A DNA stretch of 19,202 nt from Nonomuraea sp. (GTDB lineage: Bacteria; Actinomycetota; Actinomycetes; Streptosporangiales; Streptosporangiaceae), in the NCBI GenBank assembly GCA_013362835.1, contig JABFVJ010000030.1, positions 1 through 19,202 of the forward strand. Direction: 5' to 3'. How positions within the stretch are numbered: the stretch's first letter is position 1; each line of letters opens with the position of its first letter. The notes under the pieces are model-generated. The model was not told where the DNA came from, ran no database searches, and saw only the letters and a list, made by a program, of their open reading frames with translations. This document shows, in pieces, positions 1 to 7,807 of the stretch. A program made the position numbers and the translations under genes.

Positions 1-2333
1 GCCAGGCGTACGGCGGCGAGGTCGAGCAGGGTGTCGGCCTGCCGGTGCCGGTCGCCCAGCTCGGTGAGGTGCTCGACGGCGGCCAGCAGGTGGTCGGCGG
101 CCTCGTCGAGGCGGCCCGCGCGGCGCAGCACCGCGCCGAGCACGCGTTCTGCGTCGGCGGCGTCACGCTGGTTGCCGGCCGCCTCCAGGCAGGTCAGCAG
201 CGCCTTCTCGGCCTCCTCCAGCCTGCCCCGCTCCAGGTGGACGCGGCCGAGGCGGCGCCTGGTGTGGTTCACGTCGCGAGACCGGCCCTGCCGCTCGAAC
301 ATGCCGCACGCCAGCCGCAGCCTCTCGTGGGCCAGGTCCCAGTCGCGCTCGGCCAGGTGCAGGTCGCCCTGGTCGAGCAGGATCAGCGCCTCGCCCCGCT
401 CGTCACCGGCCCGCCGCGCCGAGGCGAGGGCCCGCTCCGACACCGGCCGCCAGTCGTCGAGGAACCGGTGCCGCTCCAGGTACGGCCCCAGCAGGTGCCC
501 GAGCCGCCAGCACGGCTCGTCGAGCCCGGCCGCGTGCAGGTCGGCCACCAGGCTGACCAGGAACGGCCGCTCGGCGTCCAGCCACTCGACCGACTCCCTG
601 ATGTCCCTGGTCGCCACGGCCGTGCCGGGATCGCCGGACACCAGCGAGAACCGGGAGGCCGTCACCCGGGCCAGCACGATCGCCGACACCGTCGCCAGCA
701 CGCCGGGCAACGGCTGCTCGCGGGCGAACAGCCTGGTCAGGTCATGCATCCGGTAGCGGACCTGGCCCGCCGCGTCCACCCCGTACGTCTCCAGCAGCCC
801 GGCGTCCACCAGCGCCTCGGCGCCGCCGCCGAGCCGCTCGGTGAGCCAGTCGGCGAAGTCGGGCGCCGACAGCGCGCCGAGGCCGCGCAGCGTCAGCTTG
901 GCCGGCTCGGGCAGGCCGTCGTAGCCGATCGTGAACACGCTGCGCACGGCCTGGTCGCCCACGTGCAGCCCGTCGAGCCGCTCGTGCTCGTCCTCCAGCA
1001 GGCCGACCAGGTAGTCGACCGTCCAGGCCGGGCGGGCCGCCAGGCGGGAGGCGGCGATGCGCAGCGCGATCGGCAGACCGCCGCAGAAGCGGGCCAGGCG
1101 GCGCAGCGCCTCGTCCGCGGGCCGTCCTGAGCCGGTCACCAGCAGGGCCAGGGCCTCCTCCGGGCCGAGCACGCCCACCGACAGCCGGGTCGCGCCGGTC
1201 AGCCCGCCCAACGACGACCGGCTGGTCACGACCGTCGGGCAGGACGTCAGCAGCGGGCGCACCTGCGCCTCGTCGGCCGCGTTGTCCAGCAGCACGAGCA
1301 GGCGGCGGTTGGCCGTGTAGGTGCGGAACAGGCGTTCGCGCTGCTCCAGACCGGCCGGGATCGCCTGGGCCGGGCAGCCGAGCCAGCGCAGGAAGTCCTC
1401 CAGGACCGCCGAGGCGGCCGTCGTCTCGCGCAGGTCGGCGTACAGGATGCCGTCGGGGAACGACTCGCGGGCGCGCCAGGCGGCGTGCACCGCCAGGGCG
1501 GACTTGCCGGCGCCCGCCTGGCCGTGCACCACGACGTGGCCGCCGACCACCCGCCCGAGCAGGTCGGCGCGTCCCGTGAAGTGCGGGATGTCGGGTGGCA
1601 GCAGCACCGGCGGGCCCGCCGAGACGTGCAGCGAGACGTCGTCGTGCAGCATGCGGTGGTAGAGGAGCTGCAGCTCGGGGTCGGGCTCGATCGCGTGGCC
1701 GCCGTCGAGCTGGTCGCGCAGCACCGCGTACGCGGCCAGGGCGTCGACCCGGCGGCCGCTGCGGTAGAGGGCCAGCATGTACTGGCCGCGGAAGCGCTGC
1801 CACATCGGATGGCGCCTGGTGAGCTGCCGCAGCTCGGCCAGCAGCTCGCGGTGGCGGCCCGCGTCGAGGTCGGCCTGGACCCGGCGTTCCAGGGCGAGCA
1901 GGCGCAGCTCCTCCAGCTCCTCGCGCAGGCGCCTGGTCTCCTCCCACCGGTCGCCGTCGGGGTCGACGTCCTCCAGCACGAGGCCGCGCCACAACGTCAG
2001 CGCCTCCTCGTACGAGCCGCGGTCCACGAGCAGCCGGAACCGGTCCACGTCGAGCACGCCGTCGCCGATCGCCAGCACGTACGCGCCGGACACCGTCGCG
2101 ATCACGTCCTCGCCCAGCAGGTTCCTGAGCCGGCCGACGTAGCCGCGGACGAGGGAGTCGGAGCGGTCGCCGCCCTCGCGCGGCCACAGCAGCCTGCGCA
2201 GCCGCTCGACGGTCAGCGGGCGGCCCGCGTTCAGCAGGAACATCGCCAGCAGGTCACGGTGCTTGGGAGTCGTCGGCGTACGATCCCGGCCGTCGTCGCG
2301 GACGTCGAGCGGCCCCATGATGCGGAATTCCAC
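1..2333 (-). CDS. SARP-family (AfsR-like) transcriptional regulator with NB-ARC ATPase and TPR region, 3' end outside window
   Basis: Likely an activator of specialised metabolism or development, acting in the cytoplasm on DNA. At least 777 residues are present and the C-terminus is cut by the window edge. Residues 1-95 form an OmpR-type winged-helix domain beginning MEFRIMGPLDV, the usual SARP opening. Residues 96-240 are the bacterial transcriptional activation (BTAD) domain. An NB-ARC ATPase follows, with Walker A GQAGAGKSAL at 271-280, Walker B LLVLLDNA at 345-352 and GLPIAL at 419-424. Helical TPR-like repeats begin near residue 590. I chose the GTG start at 2333, not the ATG at 2318, because it restores the conserved MEFR start and has GAAGGA just upstream. 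Inverted and direct repeats lie upstream. No biosynthetic cluster is visible here, so the target is unknown. Confidence 0.93.
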   Translation of the reverse strand, partial: MEFRIMGPLDVRDDGRDRTPTTPKHRDLLAMFLLNAGRPLTVERLRRLLWPREGGDRSDSLVRGYVGRLRNLLGEDVIATVSGAYVLAIGDGVLDVDRFRLLVDRGSYEEALTLWRGLVLEDVDPDGDRWEETRRLREELEELRLLALERRVQADLDAGRHRELLAELRQLTRRHPMWQRFRGQYMLALYRSGRRVDALAAYAVLRDQLDGGHAIEPDPELQLLYHRMLHDDVSLHVSAGPPVLLPPDIPHFTGRADLLGRVVGGHVVVHGQAGAGKSALAVHAAWRARESFPDGILYADLRETTAASAVLEDFLRWLGCPAQAIPAGLEQRERLFRTYTANRRLLVLLDNAADEAQVRPLLTSCPTVVTSRSSLGGLTGATRLSVGVLGPEEALALLVTGSGRPADEALRRLARFCGGLPIALRIAASRLAARPAWTVDYLVGLLEDEHERLDGLHVGDQAVRSVFTIGYDGLPEPAKLTLRGLGALSAPDFADWLTERLGGGAEALVDAGLLETYGVDAAGQVRYRMHDLTRLFAREQPLPGVLATVSAIVLARVTASRFSLVSGDPGTAVATRDIRESVEWLDAERPFLVSLVADLHAAGLDEPCWRLGHLLGPYLERHRFLDDWRPVSERALASARRAGDERGEALILLDQGDLHLAERDWDLAHERLRLACGMFERQGRSRDVNHTRRRLGRVHLERGRLEEAEKALLTCLEAAGNQRDAADAERVLGAVLRRAGRLDEAADHLLAAVEHLTELGDRHRQADTLLDLAAVRL

Positions 2334-2396
2334 ACAGCCTTCCTTCGGGAGGAGACGCCGATCAGAATCGCACACTTGACGGCTTTTCTCACTCCC

Positions 2397-2448
2397 GGTC
2401 GGGGCCGACCGCGCCGGGGCCGACTACGCCGGTGACGGCAAATGCCGT
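2397..2448. promoter_or_regulatory. Repeat-rich promoter region of the SARP gene
   Basis: Three structures sit 64-115 bp upstream of the SARP start. The first is an inverted repeat GGTCGG-2 nt-CCGACC (2397-2410). The second is a tandem 15-bp direct repeat, 2401-2415 and 2416-2430, differing at two positions (GGGGCCGACCGCGCC and GGGGCCGACTACGCC). The third is an inverted repeat ACGGCA-AA-TGCCGT (2435-2448). SARPs usually bind direct repeats, so autoregulation is possible, but the 15-bp period is not the typical SARP spacing. No convincing -35/-10 pair was found. Confidence 0.35.
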
Positions 2449-2472
2449 GTGGGGCCTTTATCGTTCTCGCCG

Positions 2473-2504
2473 CTGTTTGCCTGAGGTCTCCGACAGGCAA
2501 ACAG
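2473..2504 (-). terminator. Hairpin terminator after the small membrane protein gene
   Basis: A perfect 11-bp stem (CTGTTTGCCTG at 2473-2483, CAGGCAAACAG at 2494-2504) with a 10-nt loop begins 19 nt past the stop codon of the minus-strand gene at 2524. It has no strong U-tract, as is common in actinomycetes. It separates that gene from the SARP gene, so the SARP gene probably has its own promoter. Confidence 0.6.
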
Positions 2505-2523
2505 GGGCACAGAGGGGCACGGT

Positions 2524-3093
2524 TCAGCAGGAGCCCGGACCGGCTTCCCGCTGGACTTCGATGGAGGGCGCCTCGCCCTCGTGCGGCGGCATCGCGGACG
2601 CGACCGTCAGCGGATCACCGGCGGTGCCGTCGATTCTCTCCAGGAAGTCGGTCCACTCGGTCGGCACGGTGAGCGCCGTGATCGAGTACCACTCCCCGGC
2701 CATGGTGGGATCGTCGCCTTCGAGCGAGACGGGGACGTCCCACTGCCCCGAAGCGCGTACGGTGTCGACGCGGTAGAAGCGGGTGCGTTTGGTGCGCGGC
2801 ATGCCGGTCGTACGGCGCACTCCGACCAGCAGGGTCGTGCCCTCGGTCAGCGTCGCGGTGCCTCTCACCAAGGGGCAGGGCGGCGCGGCGGCCCCCGGCC
2901 CGGTGGCGGGCGCGGTGATGGCGAGACGGGCCGGCTCCTCCTCGCTCTGCGCCTGGCTGTACCTCACCACGACGCCGGGCAGGCCCACCAGCGTCGTGGC
3001 CATGCCGACGATGGCCGTCGCCCACTTCCTCCTGACGCTCCACGTGCGTAGAGCGGACCCGACGCCATTGTCGGACTTTCCGTTTTTGGCCAT
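2524..3093 (-). CDS. Small membrane-anchored protein with extracytoplasmic beta-rich domain, function unknown
   Basis: A 189-residue protein of no recognised family. A basic N-terminal tail (RTWSVRRK near residues 16-23) precedes one hydrophobic segment at about 25-43, so the remaining ~145 residues should lie outside the cell. That part starts LAITAPATG and alternates hydrophobic and polar residues (WDVPVSLEG, EWYSITALTV), resembling a small Ig-like beta sandwich. Its only two cysteines are C73 and the final residue C189, which could form a disulfide closing the domain. The start at 3093 is preceded by GGGGGA at 10-nt spacing. The longer reading up to 3345 has no such site and poor coding character, so it was not used. 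A hairpin terminator follows the stop. Low GC for about 250 bp upstream suggests a true intergenic promoter region. Confidence 0.75.
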   Translation of the reverse strand: MAKNGKSDNGVGSALRTWSVRRKWATAIVGMATTLVGLPGVVVRYSQAQSEEEPARLAITAPATGPGAAAPPCPLVRGTATLTEGTTLLVGVRRTTGMPRTKRTRFYRVDTVRASGQWDVPVSLEGDDPTMAGEWYSITALTVPTEWTDFLERIDGTAGDPLTVASAMPPHEGEAPSIEVQREAGPGSC

Positions 3094-3347
3094 TTGCGGT
3101 ATATCCCCCAATCTTGGGCGATCCCTCGTTGTGCGCGGCGCCATGGGTACGCGGAAGCGTTTGTTCTGATGAACGGCGAATGGAGTCTTCGACTCAACGA
3201 GGTGGAGGGCAGTCGGCACACCTCTGAATTCAGGTGTCGCCGTTTCCTCTGCTCTTACCCTTGATCGCTGGCGTAATCCCAGTTGAAAGGGGGTTTTTAA
3301 GATCGACTCGAATGTCGTTCCAAATGTCGTGGGTCTGGAAAGCAATC

Positions 3348-4094
3348 CTACCCATGCTGGATTTTCGCGTTATTAGTCCAGACCTGGGCCGTCCGTACGA
3401 TTTCCTCCAGGCTGTCGCTGTGCGCGCCCTGCCAGTAGACCTGGCCGCAGTCGCGGCAGCGGCCGTAGGCGTCGTAACTGCGCCGGGTTCCGGCCTCCAG
3501 CACCGGCTCGACCTCCTGCTTGGACACCGGCACGAGCACGCCGTTGCAGGACGTGCAGCGCGTCCACGGGGTCAGCGGCGGGGCGAACCGTTCGAGCACG
3601 TCGCGGAGCTGGTCGGCGGGACGGGAGCCGCGGACGTACGCGCCCAGCCACAGGGCGCGGCGGCGCAGCAGGCCGCGATCCTGCGTGAGCAGCACCCGAT
3701 GCTCCTCGTTGGCCTGGACCACCAGCGCCGGGTCGTCCATGTCGTTGTGGTAGGCGGCGTCGACCCCGATCAGGCGCAGCCGCCGCGCCAGCGTGCCCAG
3801 GTGCACGTCGAGCAGGAAACGCGGCCCGGCGGGCAGCGGCTGCGGCCGGGGCATCGCGTGCACCTCGACCACGTCGCCCGGCGCGAGCAGGTACGACGGT
3901 CGCACCCCGCGCCCGCCGAGGATCATCGGACCGGCCTCGGTCAGCGGGACGCCGACGGACTCGACGTGGTGGCCGAGCGTCGAGGTGTCGTCGGTCGTCA
4001 CCCGCTGCCACTCCCGCCGGCGGCTCACGGGCAGGAACATCCTCAGCTCGGCGGCGATGCGCAGCCGCGCGTCCCGTTCGGTCACGCAGTCCAT
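3348..4094 (-). CDS. Mut7-C ubiquitin/RNase domain protein (PIN-like nuclease with zinc ribbon)
   Basis: This 248-residue protein has the layout of the Mut7-C family. Residues ~10-82 form a ThiS/MoaD-like beta-grasp (Mut7-C ubiquitin) domain. Residues ~92-235 form the Mut7-C (DUF82) PIN-like RNase domain, with FLLDVHLGTLARRLRLIG at 93-110 and LLTQDRGLL at 135-143, so D96 and D139 are candidate metal-binding acids. The domain carries a zinc ribbon of two CxxC pairs (C180/C183 and C213/C216). An RNA-degrading or RNA-quality role is inferred from the family; no substrate is known. The ATG at 4094 is used, but a GTG at 4085 is an equally plausible start because neither has a clear ribosome site. 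The gene is divergent from the TAXI gene, with only 26 bp between the start codons. Confidence 0.88.
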   Translation of the reverse strand: MDCVTERDARLRIAAELRMFLPVSRRREWQRVTTDDTSTLGHHVESVGVPLTEAGPMILGGRGVRPSYLLAPGDVVEVHAMPRPQPLPAGPRFLLDVHLGTLARRLRLIGVDAAYHNDMDDPALVVQANEEHRVLLTQDRGLLRRRALWLGAYVRGSRPADQLRDVLERFAPPLTPWTRCTSCNGVLVPVSKQEVEPVLEAGTRRSYDAYGRCRDCGQVYWQGAHSDSLEEIVRTAQVWTNNAKIQHG

Positions 4095-4108
4095 TCTGGA
4101 CGAGCGGA

Positions 4109-4114
4109 TACCGT
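4109..4114 (+). promoter_or_regulatory. Candidate -10 box for a leaderless TAXI transcript
   Basis: TACCGT fits the actinobacterial -10 pattern TAnnnT and ends 6 nt before the ATG at 4121, which itself has no convincing Shine-Dalgarno sequence. Together these suggest transcription starting at or next to the start codon. No clear -35 element was found. Confidence 0.3.
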
Positions 4115-4120
4115 GAATTC

Positions 4121-5020
4121 ATGTCCATATCGCGCCGGGCCTTCCTCGGGTCCGCCCTGCTCGCGGCCGGGTGCTCCACCACGCCGCCGGTCGAGCTCCG
4201 GCTCGTCACCGGCCTGGCGGGCGGCCCCTACGGCGTGCTCGGCGACCGGCTCGCGGGCGAGCTGCGCCGCGACGGGCTGACCGTGCGCGTGGTGGAGACC
4301 GCCGCCAGCGTGCAGAACCTCACGATGATGGCCGACGGGCGGGCCGATGTCGGGTTCGCGCTGGCCGACAGCGCCGACGACGCGGTCAGGGTGCGTCACC
4401 AGCCGGTGACCGCGCTGGCCAGGATGTACATGAACTACGTCCATCTGGTCGTGCGCGCGGGCGCGCGGATCGCCGCCGTCGATGACCTGGCGGGACGCAG
4501 CGTGTCGATCGGGGCCGAGGGGTCGGGCACGGCGGTGACCGCGACGCGCGTGCTGTCCGCCGCCGGGCTGCGCACTCCTCCCGAGGTGAGCAGGCTCGGG
4601 CTCGACGCCTCCATCACGGCCCTGCGCGACGGCCGGATCGAGGCGTTCTTCTGGTCGGGCGGCGTGCCGACGCCCGCGCTCGCCGCGCTCGGCGGCATCG
4701 CGCTCGTGCCGCTCGAATCGCTGGTGCCGGTGCTGCGCCGCCGCTACGGCCCGGTGTACGAGCACGCCGCCGTGCCGTCCGGCGCGTACGCGGGCGTCAG
4801 GCAGGTGCCGACCGTGGGCACCCCCAGCTACCTGATGTGCCGTGCCACGCTCGCCGACGACCTGGCCTTCACCGTCACCGAGACCCTTTTCCGCGCCCGC
4901 GACCGCCTCCAGGCTCCGTCGGCCCCCGGCGGCCGGCTCGACAAGCGCTACGCCATCGGCACCGGCGTCGTCGCCCTCCACCCGGGCGCCGCCCGCTACT
5001 ACCGGTCCGTCTACGGCTGA
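4121..5020 (+). CDS. TAXI-family TRAP-type solute-binding lipoprotein
   Basis: A 299-residue extracytoplasmic solute-binding protein. The N-terminus carries a twin-arginine-like motif (SRRAFLG, R5-R6) and a lipobox LAAGC with C18, so export as a Tat-type lipoprotein is likely. The mature part has TAXI features: an early RLVTGLAGGPYGVLG segment, NLTMMADGRADVGFALAD, then VHLVVRAGARIAAVDDLAGRSVSIG and the two-lobed periplasmic-binding pattern up to PSYLMCRA. Known TAXI proteins bind small acids such as glutamate. They normally work with a fused TRAP membrane subunit, and none is encoded in this window. Its stop lies 4 bp from the stop of the convergent oxidoreductase gene. It may pass ligand to a distant permease or serve as a sensor partner for the nearby histidine kinase; the latter is only an inference. 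Confidence 0.9.
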   Translation: MSISRRAFLGSALLAAGCSTTPPVELRLVTGLAGGPYGVLGDRLAGELRRDGLTVRVVETAASVQNLTMMADGRADVGFALADSADDAVRVRHQPVTALARMYMNYVHLVVRAGARIAAVDDLAGRSVSIGAEGSGTAVTATRVLSAAGLRTPPEVSRLGLDASITALRDGRIEAFFWSGGVPTPALAALGGIALVPLESLVPVLRRRYGPVYEHAAVPSGAYAGVRQVPTVGTPSYLMCRATLADDLAFTVTETLFRARDRLQAPSAPGGRLDKRYAIGTGVVALHPGAARYYRSVYG

Positions 5021-5024
5021 CCCG

Positions 5025-5801
5025 TCAGCGCGGCGGCCCGGCGGCGATGGTCGTCCGCGCCTCCCCGGCCCCGCCGCGCCACCAGCCCATCGCCTCGACC
5101 CACCAGGTCATGCCGGCGGCCGCGTACGCGTCGACCAGGCCGTCGGCGGCCCGCCCTTCCAGCGCGATGTCGAAACCGTCCAGCGAACCGCGTTCGGCGG
5201 CCAGGAAGTCGACCACCCGGGCGAACTCCGCGACCGGGACCGGCCGCTCCCGCCCGAAGTCGTGGAAGGTCGGCATGGCGCCGTCCCAGCGGGCCGCCCG
5301 GCGGAAGCCCGCCCGCGTCGGCCAGCGCCCCGGGCACCAGATCGGGATCCTGGGCCGCTGCGCCGGCGTGGGCGGCAACCGGTCCCACAGCCGCGTGAGC
5401 TCCTCCAGCCCCTGGTCCAGCCGGGCGGCGCGGGCCCTCAGATCGGCGTCCTCGCCGAAGTCGGTGTACTCCGCGTCCAGGGAGCCGAGCCCGGCGCCGA
5501 AGGTCAGCCGCCCGCCGGACAGCACGTCGAGCGTCGCGGTCTCCTTGGCCACCGTCTGCACCCGCCGCCTCGGCAGCGCCGTCATCAGAACGCCGATCCG
5601 GATCCTGCTGGTACGGGCAGCGATGGCCGACAACACCACCGTCGGGTTCGCGACCGGCCAGCCGGGATCGTGGTAGAGCAGGTGGTCCCAGAGGTAGACG
5701 CCGTCCCAGCCGCTCTCCTCGGCCGCGACCGCCAGGTCGACCAGCAGCGCAGGATCCCCGAACTCGCCGACGTTGGGCAGGCCGACCGCGTGACGCACCA
5801 T
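5025..5801 (-). CDS. LLM-class (luciferase-like) flavin- or F420-dependent oxidoreductase
   Basis: A 258-residue TIM-barrel oxidoreductase of the bacterial luciferase superfamily. Recognisable blocks are GWDGVYLWDHL (31-41), the TSRIRIG strand followed by LPRRR (64-80), and AKETATLDVLSGGRLTFGAGLG at 85-106, the usual cofactor-phosphate region. It is shorter than many members (about 290-340 residues), mainly in the C-terminal half, yet the core looks intact. F420 is a likely cofactor in an actinomycete, but sequence alone cannot separate F420 from FMN. It begins 9 nt after the stop of the histidine kinase gene and is probably the last gene of the carrier/two-component operon. Its substrate is unknown. 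Confidence 0.9.
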   Translation of the reverse strand: MVRHAVGLPNVGEFGDPALLVDLAVAAEESGWDGVYLWDHLLYHDPGWPVANPTVVLSAIAARTSRIRIGVLMTALPRRRVQTVAKETATLDVLSGGRLTFGAGLGSLDAEYTDFGEDADLRARAARLDQGLEELTRLWDRLPPTPAQRPRIPIWCPGRWPTRAGFRRAARWDGAMPTFHDFGRERPVPVAEFARVVDFLAAERGSLDGFDIALEGRAADGLVDAYAAAGMTWWVEAMGWWRGGAGEARTTIAAGPPR

Positions 5802-5810
5802 GATCTGAGA

Positions 5811-7136
5811 CTACGGCCGGGGCATCGTCAGCTCGACCACCAGCCCGTGCGGCACGGCGGGCAGCAGCCGCAGCGAGCCCCCGCACGCCTTGGCGAGCTC
5901 GGTGGCGATGGCCAGGCCGAGCCCGCTGCCCGGCACGTTCGCGTGGGCCCCCGACCGCCAGAACCGCCCGAGGGCCTCGGCGCGTTCCTCCTCGCCCAGG
6001 CCCGGCCCGTCGTCGGCGATCCGCAGCACCTCGCCGTCGAGGGCGACGCTCACCGTGCCGCCCTCGGGGACGAACTTCTGGGCGTTGTCGAGCGCGATGT
6101 CCGCGATCCGCGCCGCCGCCTCCGGCACGACCGACGTTTCCGAAATGTCGGTCACCAGCCGTACGCCCTTCGCCGCGTACACCTCGCGCCACACCGCCAC
6201 CCGCTCCCCGAGCGCGACCTCCTTGGCCGCCAGGCCCGCGCCCGCCTCCACCTTGGCCAGCGCCAGCAGGTCCTCCACCAGCAGCGCCAGCCGGTCGAGC
6301 TCGGCCATCGCCTCCGCGTACTCGGCCGTGCCCTCCTCCCGCAGGTGTGGCTCCAGGTTCTCCAGCCGCAGCCCGAGCACGGTCAGCGGGGTGCGCAGCT
6401 CGTGGGAGGCGTCGGCCACGAACGCCCGCTGCCGCTCCATCGCCGCCGAGACCGCGTCGGCCATCGTGTTGAAGCGCTCCTCCAGCCGCCGCAGCTCCGA
6501 CGGGCCCACGCCGGGATGGGCCCGCGCGTCGAGCTGCCCCTGCGCGATGGCCCGCGTGGTGCGGTCGAGCTCGGTCACCGGACGCAGGATCCAGCGCGCC
6601 AGCCGCCGCGCCGCGAACGCCGAGTAGGCCAGCGCGACCAGCGCCCCGGCCGCCAGCGCGCCCCACACCAGCGACACGTCCAGCCGGGCCTGCCCGGTCG
6701 GCGCCTCCAGCAGCACCACGCCGGACAGCTGCGCGTCGCGGCCCGCGGGCTCGGCCAGCAACACCGTGGACGGGCCGAACGGGCTGATCGTGGGCAGGTC
6801 CTCGGTCGTGCGCCCGGACAGCGCGAGCCGGGTCGCCTCCCTGTCGTCGGCCTCGAAGCGGCCCGCCGTGACCAGGATCGAGCCGTCGCGGTCGCGCACG
6901 CGTACGGCGGCGCCGTACAGGTCGGCGTAGCGGGCGACCTCGGCGGTCAGGCCCGTACGGTCCTCGTCGCGGGCCGCCGCGTCGGCGAGCTCGGCGAAGC
7001 GGGTGGCGTCGGCGCGGCGGTCGAGGAGCAGGCGGTTGGTGCGGTGGGAGGCGTACGCCAGGCCGAGCGGCACCGCCAGCGCCGCGATCAGGAAGACGAT
7101 CAGCGTGGTGAACGTCACCACCAGGCGCGCGTTCAC
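5811..7136 (-). CDS. Sensor histidine kinase (HAMP, HisKA, HATPase_c)
   Basis: A 441-residue membrane sensor kinase. Transmembrane segments at about 5-28 and 156-175 frame an extracytoplasmic domain of ~125 residues, followed by HAMP (176-230). The HisKA H-box is SHELRTP with phosphoacceptor H245. ATP-binding motifs are the N-box around N351 (DNAQK), DDGPG (375-379) and GSGLGLA (403-409). The GTG start at 7136 overlaps the regulator stop codon as GTGA, indicating translational coupling. A much longer open reading extends upstream in this frame to 8273, but it is out-of-frame read-through of the regulator and carrier genes. The partner is the response regulator just upstream. The signal is unknown; a dicarboxylate-type nutrient is suggested by the carrier in the operon. 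Confidence 0.93.
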   Translation of the reverse strand: MNARLVVTFTTLIVFLIAALAVPLGLAYASHRTNRLLLDRRADATRFAELADAAARDEDRTGLTAEVARYADLYGAAVRVRDRDGSILVTAGRFEADDREATRLALSGRTTEDLPTISPFGPSTVLLAEPAGRDAQLSGVVLLEAPTGQARLDVSLVWGALAAGALVALAYSAFAARRLARWILRPVTELDRTTRAIAQGQLDARAHPGVGPSELRRLEERFNTMADAVSAAMERQRAFVADASHELRTPLTVLGLRLENLEPHLREEGTAEYAEAMAELDRLALLVEDLLALAKVEAGAGLAAKEVALGERVAVWREVYAAKGVRLVTDISETSVVPEAAARIADIALDNAQKFVPEGGTVSVALDGEVLRIADDGPGLGEEERAEALGRFWRSGAHANVPGSGLGLAIATELAKACGGSLRLLPAVPHGLVVELTMPRP

Positions 7137-7798
7137 CCCGCCGAGCCCAGCCGGTAGCCGGTGCCGCGCAGCGTCTCCACCAGCCCGGGGCGGCCGGTCT
7201 TGGACCGCAGCCCGGCCACGTGCACGTCGAGCGAGCGCGAGGCCGACAGCAGCGGGTCGCCCCAGACCTCGTCGAGGATCTCCTCCCTGCTGCGCACCAC
7301 GCCCGGCTCGCGGGCCAGCAGCGCCAGCACGTCGAACTCGCGCCGGGTCAGCGTCACCTGCTCCCCGGCCACCGTGACCTGCCTGGACTCCAGGTCGATG
7401 CGCACGTCGCCGACGCGCACCACGTGGTCGCGGGTCGGCATCGGCCGGGTGCCGCGCCGCACCACGGCCTCCATGCGGGCCATCAGCTCGACCGTGCGGA
7501 ACGGCTTGACCAGGTAGTCGTCGGCCCCCGACCGCAGGCCGCGCAGCACCTCCCGCTCCTGCGTACGGGCGGTGACCACGATCAGCGGCACCGCCGAGAC
7601 CCGGCGCAGGCGGCGCAGCACGTCGAGCCCGTCCATGTCGGGCAGGCCCAGGTCGAGCAGGACGAAGTCGACGCCCCCCGCCAGGCGGAGGGCGTCGACG
7701 GCGAGGCCCGCGCGGGTGACCTGATGGCCGTGGCGGGCCAGCGCCGTGGTGAGCGCGGAGGCGAGCCGATCGTCGTCTTCGACCAGGAGAACCCGCAT
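7133..7798 (-). CDS. OmpR/PhoB-family response regulator
   Basis: A 221-residue two-domain regulator. The receiver domain (1-115) has the acidic pocket E7-D8-D9, phosphoacceptor D49 in LLDLGLPD, T76 and K98 in LVKPF. A winged-helix DNA-binding domain spans ~125-218, ending in the GTGYRL wing. The ATG at 7798 gives the standard MRVLLVEDD start. The gene lies 9 nt after the carrier gene and overlaps the kinase gene by 4 nt, so the pair should be made together. Probable targets include the promoter of its own operon, where an inverted repeat lies at 9159-9175. Confidence 0.95.
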   Translation of the reverse strand: MRVLLVEDDDRLASALTTALARHGHQVTRAGLAVDALRLAGGVDFVLLDLGLPDMDGLDVLRRLRRVSAVPLIVVTARTQEREVLRGLRSGADDYLVKPFRTVELMARMEAVVRRGTRPMPTRDHVVRVGDVRIDLESRQVTVAGEQVTLTRREFDVLALLAREPGVVRSREEILDEVWGDPLLSASRSLDVHVAGLRSKTGRPGLVETLRGTGYRLGSAG

Positions 7799-7807
7799 AG
7801 CGCCAGG

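Noticed and set aside
45..1130. 361-residue plus-strand frame opposite the SARP gene
   Set aside because: No motifs; the minus-strand SARP frame is continuous and has NB-ARC and TPR signatures.
3094..3347. Extra small gene upstream of the membrane protein
   Set aside because: The frame has poor third-position G/C bias and no ribosome site. Only a short GAGTC-TTC-GACTC symmetry (3183-3195) was seen, so it is treated as an intergenic promoter region.
4842..7157. 771-residue plus-strand open frame
   Set aside because: It runs across the TAXI 3' end, the oxidoreductase and the histidine kinase on the other strand. Its translation is Arg/Pro/Gln/His-rich with no domain, as expected for an antisense frame in GC-rich DNA.
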